A DNA stretch of 64,000 nt, taken from Bacteroidales bacterium UBA4772 (lineage in GTDB: Bacteria > Bacteroidota > Bacteroidia > Bacteroidales > VadinHA17). Shown here piece after piece: positions 7,987-15,983 of this stretch. A model generated the notes under the pieces. It worked only from the letters and a program-made list of their open reading frames with translations. It did not search any database and had not been told where the DNA came from. How positions within the stretch are numbered: the stretch's first letter is position 1; each line of letters starts with the position of its first letter. The position numbers and the translations under genes are program-made. The DNA lies in contig DHHM01000016.1 in the NCBI GenBank assembly GCA_002403305.1, positions 122,493 to 186,492 on the forward strand, read 5' to 3'.

Positions 7987-9780
7987 TCATTTTTGGAGGG
8001 CTGCGATCACTATCGCAGCCTTTTGCTTCCCGATTGCCGCCTCAAGTTCTGCCGGGGAGGCTTCAGCTGCCTTTCTGACCGAACCGAATCTCTTAAGCAG
8101 TTTTTCCTTGGTTTTCTCCCCTATGCCCGGGATCTCATCGAGAAGAGAACTGTTCATGCCGGCACTTCTCCGGTTGCGGTGAAAGTTAATGCCGAATCTG
8201 TGTGCTTCGTTCCTGAGATGCTGAATGATCTTCAGCGTTATGCTGTTCCTGTCGAGATAGAGAGGAACAGAATCACCGGGGAAATATATTTCCTCAAGTT
8301 TCTTTGCAATACCAATGACGGTAATCCTTCCTCTCAGTCCAAGAGACTCAAGGCTCTTAACTGCCGATGAGAGCTGCCCTTTGCCGCCATCTATCACTAT
8401 CAGCTGAGGCAGTGGTTTCCCTTCATCAAGCATTCTCCTGTATCGGCGGAATAGCACCTCCTCCATGGAGGCGTAGTCGTCGGGCCCGGTAACACTCTTT
8501 ATGTTGAAATGACGGTATTCACTGTTGCTGGGTTTACCGTTACGGAAGACGACACAGGCCGCTACCGCTGATTCTCCCTGTATGTTAGAGTTGTCGAAAC
8601 ATTCGATATGAACAGGCAGCAGCGGCATGTGGAGATCCTTTTTCACCTTCTCAAGGTTTCTTTCGGTTCTTTTCTCCTTTGACTTTTCGGCTGCTTTCTT
8701 TTGTCGTTCAAGCTTGAAGAAGACCGCATTGCGCTCCGCCAGCTGTAGCAGCTTGAGCCTGTCGCCCCGCTTCGGAACACTGTATTTTACCCCCTCCTCC
8801 AGGATGTCAGGCATAACGGGAACGATTATCTCTGGTGAATCGCTTGAGACCCTCTGCCTGATCTCCGTGACAGCCGTTGACAGGACCGATTCCCTCTCCT
8901 CCTCCAGTCTCATCCTGAGCTCAACCGGCCAGCTCTGTACCACTGCGCCCGCAACAACCTTCATATAGCTGACATACAATGAGTTTTCATCTTCAGAACA
9001 GCCGAAGACATCAACATTCCTGACAGAGCTGTTGACAACCACCGATTTACTCCGGTAGCGCGAAAGTATTTCAAGTTTCTCCTTTATTTTCTGGGCCTCC
9101 TCAAATTTCAGTTCAGCTGCATAATATTTCATCTCTTTCTCAAGATGTGCTGTGACTGAACTTATATCTCCCTTGATTATCTGCCTTATTTTCAATATGT
9201 TCTGATTATATTCCGTTTCACTGATAAGCCCTGTGCATGGGGCTTTGCAGTTTCCCATATGATACTCCAGACAGACTTTGAATCTGCCTTCCTTAATCTG
9301 CTTTTCGCGCAGGGGAAGCGAACATGTCCTTATCTGGTAAAGCTGCCTGATAAGTTCAAGCAGTGTACGTACGGCAGGTACAGAAGTGTATGGACCAAAA
9401 TATGATGATCCGTCGGCAATCAGTTTGCGGGTCATGAACACACGCGGAAAGTGCTCATTCTTAATGCATATCCAGGGATAGGTCTTATCATCCTTCAGGA
9501 GAATATTGTACCTCGGCTGATGCTTTTTTATTAGGGAGTTTTCCAGAAGCAGTGCCTCCGACTCATTGTCAACCACAATATGGCGCAGTTCTGCCGCTCT
9601 TGAAAGCATCACGCGGGTTTTTCCCGATTGTTGTCCCGAGAAGTATGAGGCCACCCTTTTGCGCAGGCTGCGGGCTTTACCTACGTAAAGTATTGTTCCC
9701 GAGGCATCTGCGAACTGGTAGACGCCCGGGCTGTCCGGGAGGTTTGGGACTGTAGATCGTATATTTTCCTTTTCTGGCAA
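7987..9780 (-). CDS. uvrC: Excinuclease ABC subunit C
   Basis: Makes both incisions in nucleotide excision repair after UvrAB loads damage. The 597-residue protein has the full domain order: GIY-YIG nuclease (GVYQFADASGTILYVGKA, residues 18-95) for the 3' cut, a cysteine-containing linker (CLEYHMGNCKAPCTG), a UVR motif (about 205-240) that contacts UvrB, an RNase H-like nuclease for the 5' cut (ECFDNSN, VIDGGKGQL, HRFGINFHR), and a helix-hairpin-helix end (LDEIPGIGEKTKEKLLKRFGS). It starts at the ATG 29 bases downstream of a perfect minus-strand TACCTTTG element. The last codons encode a perfect 9-bp stem read in the other direction as a terminator. It appears monocistronic. Confidence 0.96.
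   Translation of the reverse strand: MPEKENIRSTVPNLPDSPGVYQFADASGTILYVGKARSLRKRVASYFSGQQSGKTRVMLSRAAELRHIVVDNESEALLLENSLIKKHQPRYNILLKDDKTYPWICIKNEHFPRVFMTRKLIADGSSYFGPYTSVPAVRTLLELIRQLYQIRTCSLPLREKQIKEGRFKVCLEYHMGNCKAPCTGLISETEYNQNILKIRQIIKGDISSVTAHLEKEMKYYAAELKFEEAQKIKEKLEILSRYRSKSVVVNSSVRNVDVFGCSEDENSLYVSYMKVVAGAVVQSWPVELRMRLEEERESVLSTAVTEIRQRVSSDSPEIIVPVMPDILEEGVKYSVPKRGDRLKLLQLAERNAVFFKLERQKKAAEKSKEKRTERNLEKVKKDLHMPLLPVHIECFDNSNIQGESAVAACVVFRNGKPSNSEYRHFNIKSVTGPDDYASMEEVLFRRYRRMLDEGKPLPQLIVIDGGKGQLSSAVKSLESLGLRGRITVIGIAKKLEEIYFPGDSVPLYLDRNSITLKIIQHLRNEAHRFGINFHRNRRSAGMNSSLLDEIPGIGEKTKEKLLKRFGSVRKAAEASPAELEAAIGKQKAAIVIAALQK
7999..8020 (+). terminator. Intrinsic terminator for the rightward prenyl synthase transcript, inside uvrC
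   Basis: A perfect 9-bp stem, GGCTGCGAT (7999-8007) with ATCGCAGCC (8012-8020), a CACT loop, and TTTT directly after on the plus strand. It lies in the last codons of convergent uvrC, where it encodes part of AAIVIAAL. Stem strength and T-run support rightward termination. Confidence 0.6.
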
Positions 9781-9808
9781 AGAGGGTTTGAATTTATTTC
9801 ACTTTCCC

Positions 9809-9816
9809 CAAAGGTA
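9809..9816 (-). promoter_or_regulatory. Promoter -7 element of uvrC
   Basis: Reads TACCTTTG on the minus strand, an exact TAnnTTTG match, 28 bases before the uvrC ATG. It is divergent from a forward element at 9861. Confidence 0.55.
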
Positions 9817-9860
9817 TAAAAATGAGGAATTGAAGATAACAGGCAGCGGAATGATATACA

Positions 9861-9868
9861 TATATTTG
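9861..9868 (+). promoter_or_regulatory. Forward promoter -7 element facing a gene-free 0.5 kb stretch
   Basis: TATATTTG, an exact match, pointing away from uvrC into a region with no credible protein-coding frame. No TTG at -33 spacing was seen. It is the main reason to suspect a transcribed RNA downstream. Confidence 0.45.
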
Positions 9869-10392
9869 TTAGTCAAATAGTTGCCCGTAACAGACAAAGA
9901 TCAATCCATTGGATTACCCATCGAAGAAAGGAATGTTATATTGTGATGCCCCGGAGCTAAGGATGTGAAGATGGGGAATGAACTGCGAAGCACCGTTAAA
10001 TTCTGCGGTGGAGATAGAATAAGGTCTGATGTACCATGGTCGAGCTTCGTGGGCAAAATGTGTTCGCCGGGGCTGAACCATAATTAGCAGGGATATCAGG
10101 AAGTGCACTTCTATAAAAGCGCGTTGTTGGATGCTCTCTCCCGGTTCGGAGGAGGTACACCCTTGCGATGAACAGGCAGGGGATAAGTTTTCCTGCAGCC
10201 TATTCAACAAAGATCGGAACGGGCAGGAGTGCCGGTTTGCCGTGGGGTTTTCGCCCGTCTGGATTTAGCTGTGGCCAATGAAGCTCGTCAGCTGATTATT
10301 CAGCCAGGAGCGGAACCTGCCATCATGATGTGGTGTCACGATCTCCGTACCCGCGGGGTGTGAACCCGGTGGTGCAACTGTTTTCCTCCGGA
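9869..10392 (+). ncRNA. Candidate structured non-coding RNA (class unknown; a group II intron fragment is possible)
   Basis: This 524-base stretch between uvrC and the end of ade holds no frame that looks like a protein, yet is not AT-rich like other gaps here. It is dense in short perfect hairpins: AATCC/GGATT (9903-9915), CCCC/GGGG (9949-9976), CACCG/CGGTG (9991-10010), GAAGTGCACTTC (10100-10111), GCAGG/CCTGC extended by G-T pairs (10176-10196), ACGGGC/GCCCGT (10219-10258), GCTGA/TCAGC with a 4-base loop (10291-10304) and CATCATGATG (10321-10330). A perfect forward -7 element lies just upstream. I looked for RNase P RNA (GAGGAAAGTCC), tmRNA (GGTTCGA arm and tag frame) and a group II domain V and found none, so the class is open. 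A degenerate mobile intron or a decayed gene are the main alternatives. Strand is inferred from the promoter only. Confidence 0.3.
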
Positions 10393-12012
10393 TTATTCTA
10401 CAAAGAGCGGTACGTGGCGGAATGCCAGTCCGTCGAACAGTCCGCGGTCGCTTATCTTGAGCTCGGGAATGACCAGAAGGGCCATAAAGGAGAGGGTCAT
10501 AAAGGGTGCATCGAGCCTGCATCCGAGATTCCTGACGCTCTCCGATAGTCGTTCGTACTGTCGAGCCATGGCTGTTACAGGAATATCAGACATGATGCCT
10601 GCAACAGGCAGACGAAGGATTTCAGCCCCGTCATCGGAGACTACTGACATACCGCCCCTGGCGTCGGTTATCATATTAATTGCACTGATTATGTCGCGGT
10701 CATTGGTTCCAACGGCTATTATATTATGGCTGTCGTGAGCAACCGACGACGCCATGGACCCGCTCTTAAGCCCGAAGCCCCTGATGAAGGCGACTGCCGG
10801 GGGTTTATCGTTGTACCTCTCCTTAACTACGATTTTCAAAAGATCTTCTGCGGGACGCGGTTCCACATATTTACCTGTCGCCGCTTCAGTTGTTACAGTA
10901 TCAGTGAGAAGCCCGCCGTTTCGTGCTACGATAACCCGTATCCGTTTTCCGGTATTCCCGACTCTTATCTCGCCCGGCAGCAGGTGACTACAGTTGAAAT
11001 GATTGACCTTCATAACCACTCCAGGTGAAAAGAGTGATTTCACACCGTCAAAAACGCATTTTCCGTTTATGAAGGTTTGCCTGATATTCATCTTCCCGGG
11101 ATCATCAGTTACTATAAAGTCTGCCGGGTCTCCCGGCTTCAGCAGTCCGACATTGAGTTTATAATGCTCTGCACTGTTTACCGATGCGGCCCTGATAACG
11201 TTGAAAATATCATATCCCATGCTGATTAGTCTTGCCACCAGCCGGTTAATATGTCCCTTTTCCAGGGTCTCAGGATGCATGTCGTCACTGCATAGCATCA
11301 CATCATCAGGATTTGTCTCCAAAAGCGGTGCGAGTGCCTCAAGGTTTTTTGCCGCACTGCCTTCTCTGATGAGTATCTTCATCCCGCCTGCAATCTTTTC
11401 CTGTGCCTCTTCAAGGGTAGTACATTCATGGTCGGTAGTAATTCCAGACCTAATATACTTTATAAGATCTTTCCCCGTCAGACCAGGCGCATGGCCGTCT
11501 ATTGGAACGGCTGCATTCCGGGCAACTTCAAGCTTACGTACCACCTCGGGGTCATCATGCACCACTCCCGGGAAGTTCATCATCTCGGCCAGGAACCCTA
11601 TCATATCATTTTCCAGAAGTTCTTTTATATCATCCGCGTCAATGCGTGCACCACTGCTTTCAAAATCTGTAGCCGGCACGCATGATGGTGCACCAAATAT
11701 AATTTTCAACGGCACACTTCGGGAATTCTCAATCATGAATTTTACTCCCTCACTACCCAGCACATTCCCTATCTCGTGCGGGTCAGCCACCACCGCCACA
11801 GTCCCGTGCCGTACAGCAGCGACGGCAAAATGTGATGGCACAAGCATGGAACTTTCGATATGCACGTGCGCATCAGCCAATCCCGGCATGATGTAAATAT
11901 CAGGTCCCGATCCGGTTTCTTCCATGCTCTCTATTATGCCTGCTGAAATAGTAACAGCACCTTGATAGATGCGCCTCTGATGCACATCAATAATTTTTCC
12001 AGATATTTTCAT
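10393..12012 (-). CDS. ade: Adenine deaminase
   Basis: Metal-dependent amidohydrolase converting adenine to hypoxanthine in purine salvage. The 539-residue protein has the usual family size and its metal ligands are visible: HVHIESS (residues 50-56), GHAPGL, DHECTT and CSDDMHP. A second, C-terminal domain with the conserved AHDSHNIIAVG and GGMSVVSDDG motifs is characteristic of the Ade/YerA group and separates it from other amidohydrolases. The ATG at 12012 was chosen; it is 15 bases downstream (in the direction of transcription) of a perfect parS palindrome that fills the gap to mnmG. Since mnmG is 41 bases upstream on the same strand, the two may be co-transcribed through the parS site. Confidence 0.94.
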   Translation of the reverse strand: MKISGKIIDVHQRRIYQGAVTISAGIIESMEETGSGPDIYIMPGLADAHVHIESSMLVPSHFAVAAVRHGTVAVVADPHEIGNVLGSEGVKFMIENSRSVPLKIIFGAPSCVPATDFESSGARIDADDIKELLENDMIGFLAEMMNFPGVVHDDPEVVRKLEVARNAAVPIDGHAPGLTGKDLIKYIRSGITTDHECTTLEEAQEKIAGGMKILIREGSAAKNLEALAPLLETNPDDVMLCSDDMHPETLEKGHINRLVARLISMGYDIFNVIRAASVNSAEHYKLNVGLLKPGDPADFIVTDDPGKMNIRQTFINGKCVFDGVKSLFSPGVVMKVNHFNCSHLLPGEIRVGNTGKRIRVIVARNGGLLTDTVTTEAATGKYVEPRPAEDLLKIVVKERYNDKPPAVAFIRGFGLKSGSMASSVAHDSHNIIAVGTNDRDIISAINMITDARGGMSVVSDDGAEILRLPVAGIMSDIPVTAMARQYERLSESVRNLGCRLDAPFMTLSFMALLVIPELKISDRGLFDGLAFRHVPLFVE

Positions 12013-12026
12013 CTTATTGGTTAAAA

Positions 12027-12050
12027 AAAGTGTTCCACGTGGAACACTTT
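12027..12050. other. Perfect parS site (ParB-binding centromere element)
   Basis: The core 12031-12046 reads TGTTCCACGTGGAACA, a perfect match to the conserved bacterial parS consensus, and the symmetry extends to a 24-bp perfect palindrome (AAAG before, CTTT after). It occupies the whole 41-bp gap between mnmG and ade. parS sites recruit ParB for chromosome segregation and cluster around the replication origin; mnmG (gidA) is often origin-linked. Confidence 0.88.
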
Positions 12051-12053
12051 CTA

Positions 12054-13928
12054 TTATCTGCGAAGATACATTATCAGAATTGAAATATCAGAAGTTGATA
12101 CTCCGCTAATTCTTGATGCCTGACCTATGGACGCCGGTCTTATTCTGGAAAGCTTCTGGCGTCCCTCCGTTGATATTGATACCAGCTCGTCATAGCTTAT
12201 GTCATCAGGGATTTTCAGATCCTCCATTCTCTTTATCTTGTCCGCCACTCCTCTCTCTCTCTCCAGATATCCGGAATACTTGATGCGGATTTCTGCTGCT
12301 TCAATGATATCTGTTTTGCTTTCCGCCCTGTTGCACAGAAGTACTTCTGATCCCCGGACTTCAGGCAGTAGCTCCTTCAGATCTATTTGCGGCCGCGCGG
12401 CAATATTTATTGCTTTAATTTTCTGACTTATTGGTGCAGTCCCACGCTCAGCAAGGAAATAATTTATTTCTCCCGGGCAAACAGTGCTTCTTTTCAGAAA
12501 TGCCTCCAGCTCCTCAACCATGGCATATTTCATCTTCATTCTCTGCATCCTCTCTTCACTCACGGTTCCAATACTGTATCCCTTACCTGTCAGCCGCTCA
12601 TCCGCGTTGTCCTGCCTTAGCAAGATCCGGTATTCTGCTCTTGATGTAAACATCCTGTATGGTTCGTCTACTCCCTTTGTCACGAGATCATCAATCAAGA
12701 CCCCGATATAAGCTTCGTCACGTCTCAGTATAAACGGTTCCCCTCCTTTCATTTTGAGCACGGCATTTATTCCAGCCATCAATCCCTGTGCACCGGCCTC
12801 CTCATATCCGGTTGTTCCGTTTATCTGTCCTGCAAAGTAGAGTCCATCCACCCTTTTTGTCTCAAGCGTATGCTTCAGCTGTGTGGGCTGGAAGAAGTCA
12901 TACTCTATTGCATATCCGGGCCTGTATATAACTACATCCTGCAGTCCCTTTATCTTATGAAGCGCACCGATCTGTGTTTCAAGCGTAAGGCTGCTGGCAA
13001 ATCCGTTAATATAATATTCATTGGTTTCCCATCCTTCCGGTTCAAGGAAGAGCTGATGTGATTCCTTTCCTTCAAAGGTTACGATTTTGTCCTCCACGCT
13101 CGGACAGTACCTTGGTCCCCTCCCCTTGATCCTTCCTGTAAAGAGCGGCGAAAACTTCAGCCCTTCCCTCAAAACCTCGTGTGCTTCCCTGTTTGTATGA
13201 GTGATGAAACAGCTCCTCTCGTCCTTAATCACAACCCGGTCATTCATAAATGAAAAGCATCTGCCGTCGCCATCGCCCTTCTGCTCCGTCATCTCTGAAA
13301 ACCGAACGCTTCTTCCGTCTACCCTGGCACTTGTTCCCGTCTTAAGCCTCCCGACCTCAAAACCAGCCTCTCTTAACTGGTCACTAAGGCCCAGCGATTC
13401 GGCGTCTCCTGACCGCCCCCCAGGCATGGTGCTGAATCCCACATGCATCAGTCCATTAAGAAAGGTGCCGTTTGTAAGTATCACAGCCTCTGCCCTGAAC
13501 TCATTCCCGAAGGTTGTCTTCACGCCTTTTACCCGCCCATCTTCCAGTATCAGTCGGTTTGCCTGTTCCTGCCATATGTGAAGGTTATCAGTCTCCTCCA
13601 GTAACTTCCTCCACTCCCTGCTGAACAGCATCCGGTCACACTGAGCCCTCGGGCTCCACATTGCAGGGCCCTTGCTCCTGTTGAGCATCCTGAACTGTAT
13701 CATCGTTCTGTCAGTCACAAGTGCTGACATTCCTCCCAGTGCATCTATCTCCCTGATTATCTGTCCTTTGGCTATACCTCCCATTGCCGGGTTGCACGAC
13801 ATCTGGGCCAGCTTTGTCATGTCCATTGTGACAAGCAGTGTCTTTGCCCCCATTACAGCAGCTATATGCGCGGCCTCGCAACCTGCATGACCACCGCCAA
13901 CAACAATTATATCATAATTGAAATTCAT
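12054..13928 (-). CDS. mnmG: tRNA uridine-5-carboxymethylaminomethyl modification enzyme MnmG (GidA)
   Basis: FAD-dependent subunit that, with MnmE, installs the carboxymethylaminomethyl group on wobble uridine 34 of several tRNAs. The 624-residue length is typical. The N-terminal dinucleotide-binding loop VVGGGHAGCEAA, the CNPAMGGIAKGQI motif, GTFLNGLMHVG, MPGGRSGDAESLGLS and FTSRAEYRILLRQDNAD are all family hallmarks, and the C-terminal helical MnmE-binding region (GYLERERG..., ISGVSTSDISILIMYL) is complete. It overlaps ybeY by four bases (ATGA), so it is translated in the run RsbW-like, ybeY, mnmG, perhaps ade. The neighbouring perfect parS fits the frequent placement of this gene near the origin. 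Confidence 0.97.
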   Translation of the reverse strand: MNFNYDIIVVGGGHAGCEAAHIAAVMGAKTLLVTMDMTKLAQMSCNPAMGGIAKGQIIREIDALGGMSALVTDRTMIQFRMLNRSKGPAMWSPRAQCDRMLFSREWRKLLEETDNLHIWQEQANRLILEDGRVKGVKTTFGNEFRAEAVILTNGTFLNGLMHVGFSTMPGGRSGDAESLGLSDQLREAGFEVGRLKTGTSARVDGRSVRFSEMTEQKGDGDGRCFSFMNDRVVIKDERSCFITHTNREAHEVLREGLKFSPLFTGRIKGRGPRYCPSVEDKIVTFEGKESHQLFLEPEGWETNEYYINGFASSLTLETQIGALHKIKGLQDVVIYRPGYAIEYDFFQPTQLKHTLETKRVDGLYFAGQINGTTGYEEAGAQGLMAGINAVLKMKGGEPFILRRDEAYIGVLIDDLVTKGVDEPYRMFTSRAEYRILLRQDNADERLTGKGYSIGTVSEERMQRMKMKYAMVEELEAFLKRSTVCPGEINYFLAERGTAPISQKIKAINIAARPQIDLKELLPEVRGSEVLLCNRAESKTDIIEAAEIRIKYSGYLERERGVADKIKRMEDLKIPDDISYDELVSISTEGRQKLSRIRPASIGQASRISGVSTSDISILIMYLRR

Positions 13929-14347
13929 CCGGCATATGATAAAGCCAGATACATCTCTTCCATCTCCCTCATCTTTGCCTTCTGCTCAGCTGTTCTGTCA
14001 TCATATCCGCACAAGTGGAGTACTCCATGAAAAACAACCCGTTTCAATTCACTCCTGAACGGTACATTGAACTTCATTGCGTTTTCCCGCACCCTGTCGA
14101 TGCTGATATATACTTCACCGTTAACTGTCTTACCGCTGTTATAGTTGAACGTAATAATGTCTGTGTAATAGTCGTGCCCCAGAAATTCATTGTTTATCTC
14201 ATACACCTTACTGTCGCCCGTAAAGACCAGGTCAATTGTCCCCTGCTTCATTCCCGCATCAGATATTATCCTTCCAATAACCCTCTTCAGTGCCTTACTT
14301 TCACGCAGTCTGAACTTTTCAATATCGTAGTGTACCCTTATTACCAA
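13925..14347 (-). CDS. ybeY: Endoribonuclease / rRNA maturation factor YbeY
   Basis: Zinc-dependent single-strand endoribonuclease of the UPF0054 family, involved in 16S rRNA 3'-end maturation and ribosome quality control. The zinc motif is seen in FHGVLHLCGYDD (H-x3-H-x5-D, where most members have a third histidine), and HDYYTDIITFNY and GEVYISIDRV are family signatures. The start chosen is the TTG at 14347: it gives 140 residues, the usual size, aligns the N-terminus with the family, and lies five bases after the upstream stop. The only upstream ATG, at 14392, would add 15 residues and overlap the kinase gene by 41 bases; it remains possible. The last four bases overlap the mnmG start. Confidence 0.9.
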   Translation of the reverse strand: MVIRVHYDIEKFRLRESKALKRVIGRIISDAGMKQGTIDLVFTGDSKVYEINNEFLGHDYYTDIITFNYNSGKTVNGEVYISIDRVRENAMKFNVPFRSELKRVVFHGVLHLCGYDDRTAEQKAKMREMEEMYLALSYAG

Positions 14348-14351
14348 TCTA

Positions 14352-14744
14352 CTAATATCTGAACTGCATTTTAACCTCGTTACCTGACTCATTAAACTCT
14401 ATCTCATCTGACAGGTTTCTCATCAGAAAAACACCCCTGCCGTGAAGGTTTTCAATATTTTTAGGATCAGTAGGATCCGGGAGATTGCTGTATTCAAATC
14501 CTTCTCCCTCATCAGTTACAGTTACGTTGAAAAAGTTCCCGTCAGCTGCGAAATCAACCTTAACAATCTTTTTTATGTCTCCCTTGTTTCCGTGCAATAT
14601 GGCATTATTCACGGCCTCAACGGTGGATATGAGTATCTTGCCGTATACCTCATCCGGTATTCCCAGTTTCTTCGAAAGTGTATCGACAACGGTTTCAACA
14701 ACCCTGAGGTTTTCAACGTCTGAATTAATAGTAATACTTTCCAT
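14352..14744 (-). CDS. RsbW-like anti-sigma / serine-threonine kinase ATPase domain protein
   Basis: Stand-alone GHKL ATPase of the HATPase_c_2 family, related to the anti-sigma kinases RsbW and SpoIIAB. In the 130-residue protein the N-box helix STVEAVNNAILHGNKGD (about residues 40-57) and the G1 and G2 boxes VTDEGEGF and LHGRGVFLMRNL are intact, so ATP binding is likely. Such proteins bind a sigma factor or phosphorylate an anti-anti-sigma partner. No STAS-domain partner or sigma gene is next to it, so the target is unknown. It is first in the run leading to ybeY and mnmG, 57 bp after the EnvC-like gene; the AT-rich gap has a TAAATTTTG sequence, one base longer than consensus, so its own promoter is uncertain. 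Confidence 0.85.
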   Translation of the reverse strand: MESITINSDVENLRVVETVVDTLSKKLGIPDEVYGKILISTVEAVNNAILHGNKGDIKKIVKVDFAADGNFFNVTVTDEGEGFEYSNLPDPTDPKNIENLHGRGVFLMRNLSDEIEFNESGNEVKMQFRY

Positions 14745-14801
14745 CCTGTTTCCCTATCAGTTTTTATACTAACAGGTCAATTTTTTTGTTTCAAAATTTA
14801 A

Positions 14802-15983
14802 TCATTTTTTTAACAGCCACCGTTCCGGGTCAAGTTTTTTCTTCTCTTCGTAGATCATGAATTTTATTACGCTTTTTCCTCCATCCCTGCTGTCGCTGAA
14901 AACATCGCCCAAAATCCCTCCTGTTACAACTGCATCTCCGGCCTTTACCTTCACATTAACAATATTCTGATATACAGTCAAATATTTACCGTGCCGTATT
15001 ATCACTGCCATATTCGCACCTGATATTGCGAACACTCTAACCACCTCACCCTTGAATACTGCTTTTGCCCTTGTGGTCCCGCTCGATGTAATCTCAATCC
15101 CAATGTTGTCCTCAGTCACATTCTTCAATACTGGGTGCGGCTGCAGTCCAAAGTGACTTGTGATCAGTCCCTGGTCCACAGGCCATGGTAATTTCCCCCT
15201 GTTCTCCCCGAACAACTCTCCTATAACCTTCATCTCATTGCTCATCGGGGTCACAGCACTTCTTTTTCTCTCTTCCTCTATCAATCGGGCAATCTCATTT
15301 TCAATCTGCTTTGCTATCCTTTTCTTCTGTGCAAGATCCTGCTTCAGCTGTGCTTCCTTTTTCGCCAGGGTACTTACCATCCTCTCCTTCCTGCTCTTTT
15401 CATTCCCCAGCATCTGTTTCTGCCTTTCTTCCCTTTCCTTCAGATCATTGATGTTTTTCCTGTCTTTCTCCAGCCTCTGCTGTGTCTTATGCAATTCCTT
15501 ATATATCGTCTCTATTGTCTCCGATTCCTTTCTTCTGTATCGTGCTATCTGCTGTATATATTTCAACCTCTTGTAACCCTGGTTGAAATCTGCAGATGAT
15601 AGAATGAACGCTACTGCCGGAGTGCCCTTCGTGGCCTTGTATGCACTTACTATTGACCTGGCATAATCATTTTTAAGACTATTCAGGTCCTCCTCAAGCA
15701 TCTCTCCCGCCATCCGGTTGAGTGAGATCCTGTATTCCAGAAGTGATATCTCCCGGCCATATTCATTAATCAGCTTCTCCCTCAGGTTCAGCTTCTTTCC
15801 AATGACCCTGAGCTCATTCAGGTTCTCGCTCCTTTCACTGGCCGTACTCCTGAGCAGTCTGTCAACATATTCTATCTCCTCGAGGTTTTTCTTCCTCATC
15901 TCCTCAAGCTCGGCACGTGACTGTCCCTTAACTGCGATCAGCGCGCACATCATGATCAAAGCCGACAGAAACACTCTTTTCAT
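14802..15983 (-). CDS. EnvC-like murein hydrolase activator with degenerate LytM (M23) domain
   Basis: Periplasmic coiled-coil protein with a C-terminal LytM domain, probably an activator of a cell-wall amidase during division. A signal peptide (residues 1-20, ending VKGQ) is followed by a long Lys/Glu/Arg-rich coiled coil (about 22-245) and a LytM domain (about 262-393) that keeps the SHFGLQPHPVL entry but lacks catalytic ligands: the HxGxD motif is NIGIEI and the final H-x-H is KFMIY. Such degenerate domains in EnvC and NlpD bind amidases rather than cut peptidoglycan. It overlaps the DUF4292 lipoprotein gene by four bases and ends an operon of flippase, dut, TPR, DUF4292 and envC-like genes. 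The amidase partner is not in the window. Confidence 0.88.
   Translation of the reverse strand: MKRVFLSALIMMCALIAVKGQSRAELEEMRKKNLEEIEYVDRLLRSTASERSENLNELRVIGKKLNLREKLINEYGREISLLEYRISLNRMAGEMLEEDLNSLKNDYARSIVSAYKATKGTPAVAFILSSADFNQGYKRLKYIQQIARYRRKESETIETIYKELHKTQQRLEKDRKNINDLKEREERQKQMLGNEKSRKERMVSTLAKKEAQLKQDLAQKKRIAKQIENEIARLIEEERKRSAVTPMSNEMKVIGELFGENRGKLPWPVDQGLITSHFGLQPHPVLKNVTEDNIGIEITSSGTTRAKAVFKGEVVRVFAISGANMAVIIRHGKYLTVYQNIVNVKVKAGDAVVTGGILGDVFSDSRDGGKSVIKFMIYEEKKKLDPERWLLKK

Noticed and set aside
9869..10392. RNase P RNA, tmRNA or intact group II intron
   Set aside because: The universal GAGGAAAGTCC core, a tmRNA T-arm and tag frame, and a domain V with its AGC and GAAA loop were all absent on both strands, so no named class was assigned.
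9914..10522. Minus-strand frames of 98 and 85 codons in the uvrC-ade gap as protein genes
   Set aside because: Odd composition, no signal or domain, overlap of one with the ade end, and a promoter facing the other way. They look like chance frames across a hairpin-rich region.
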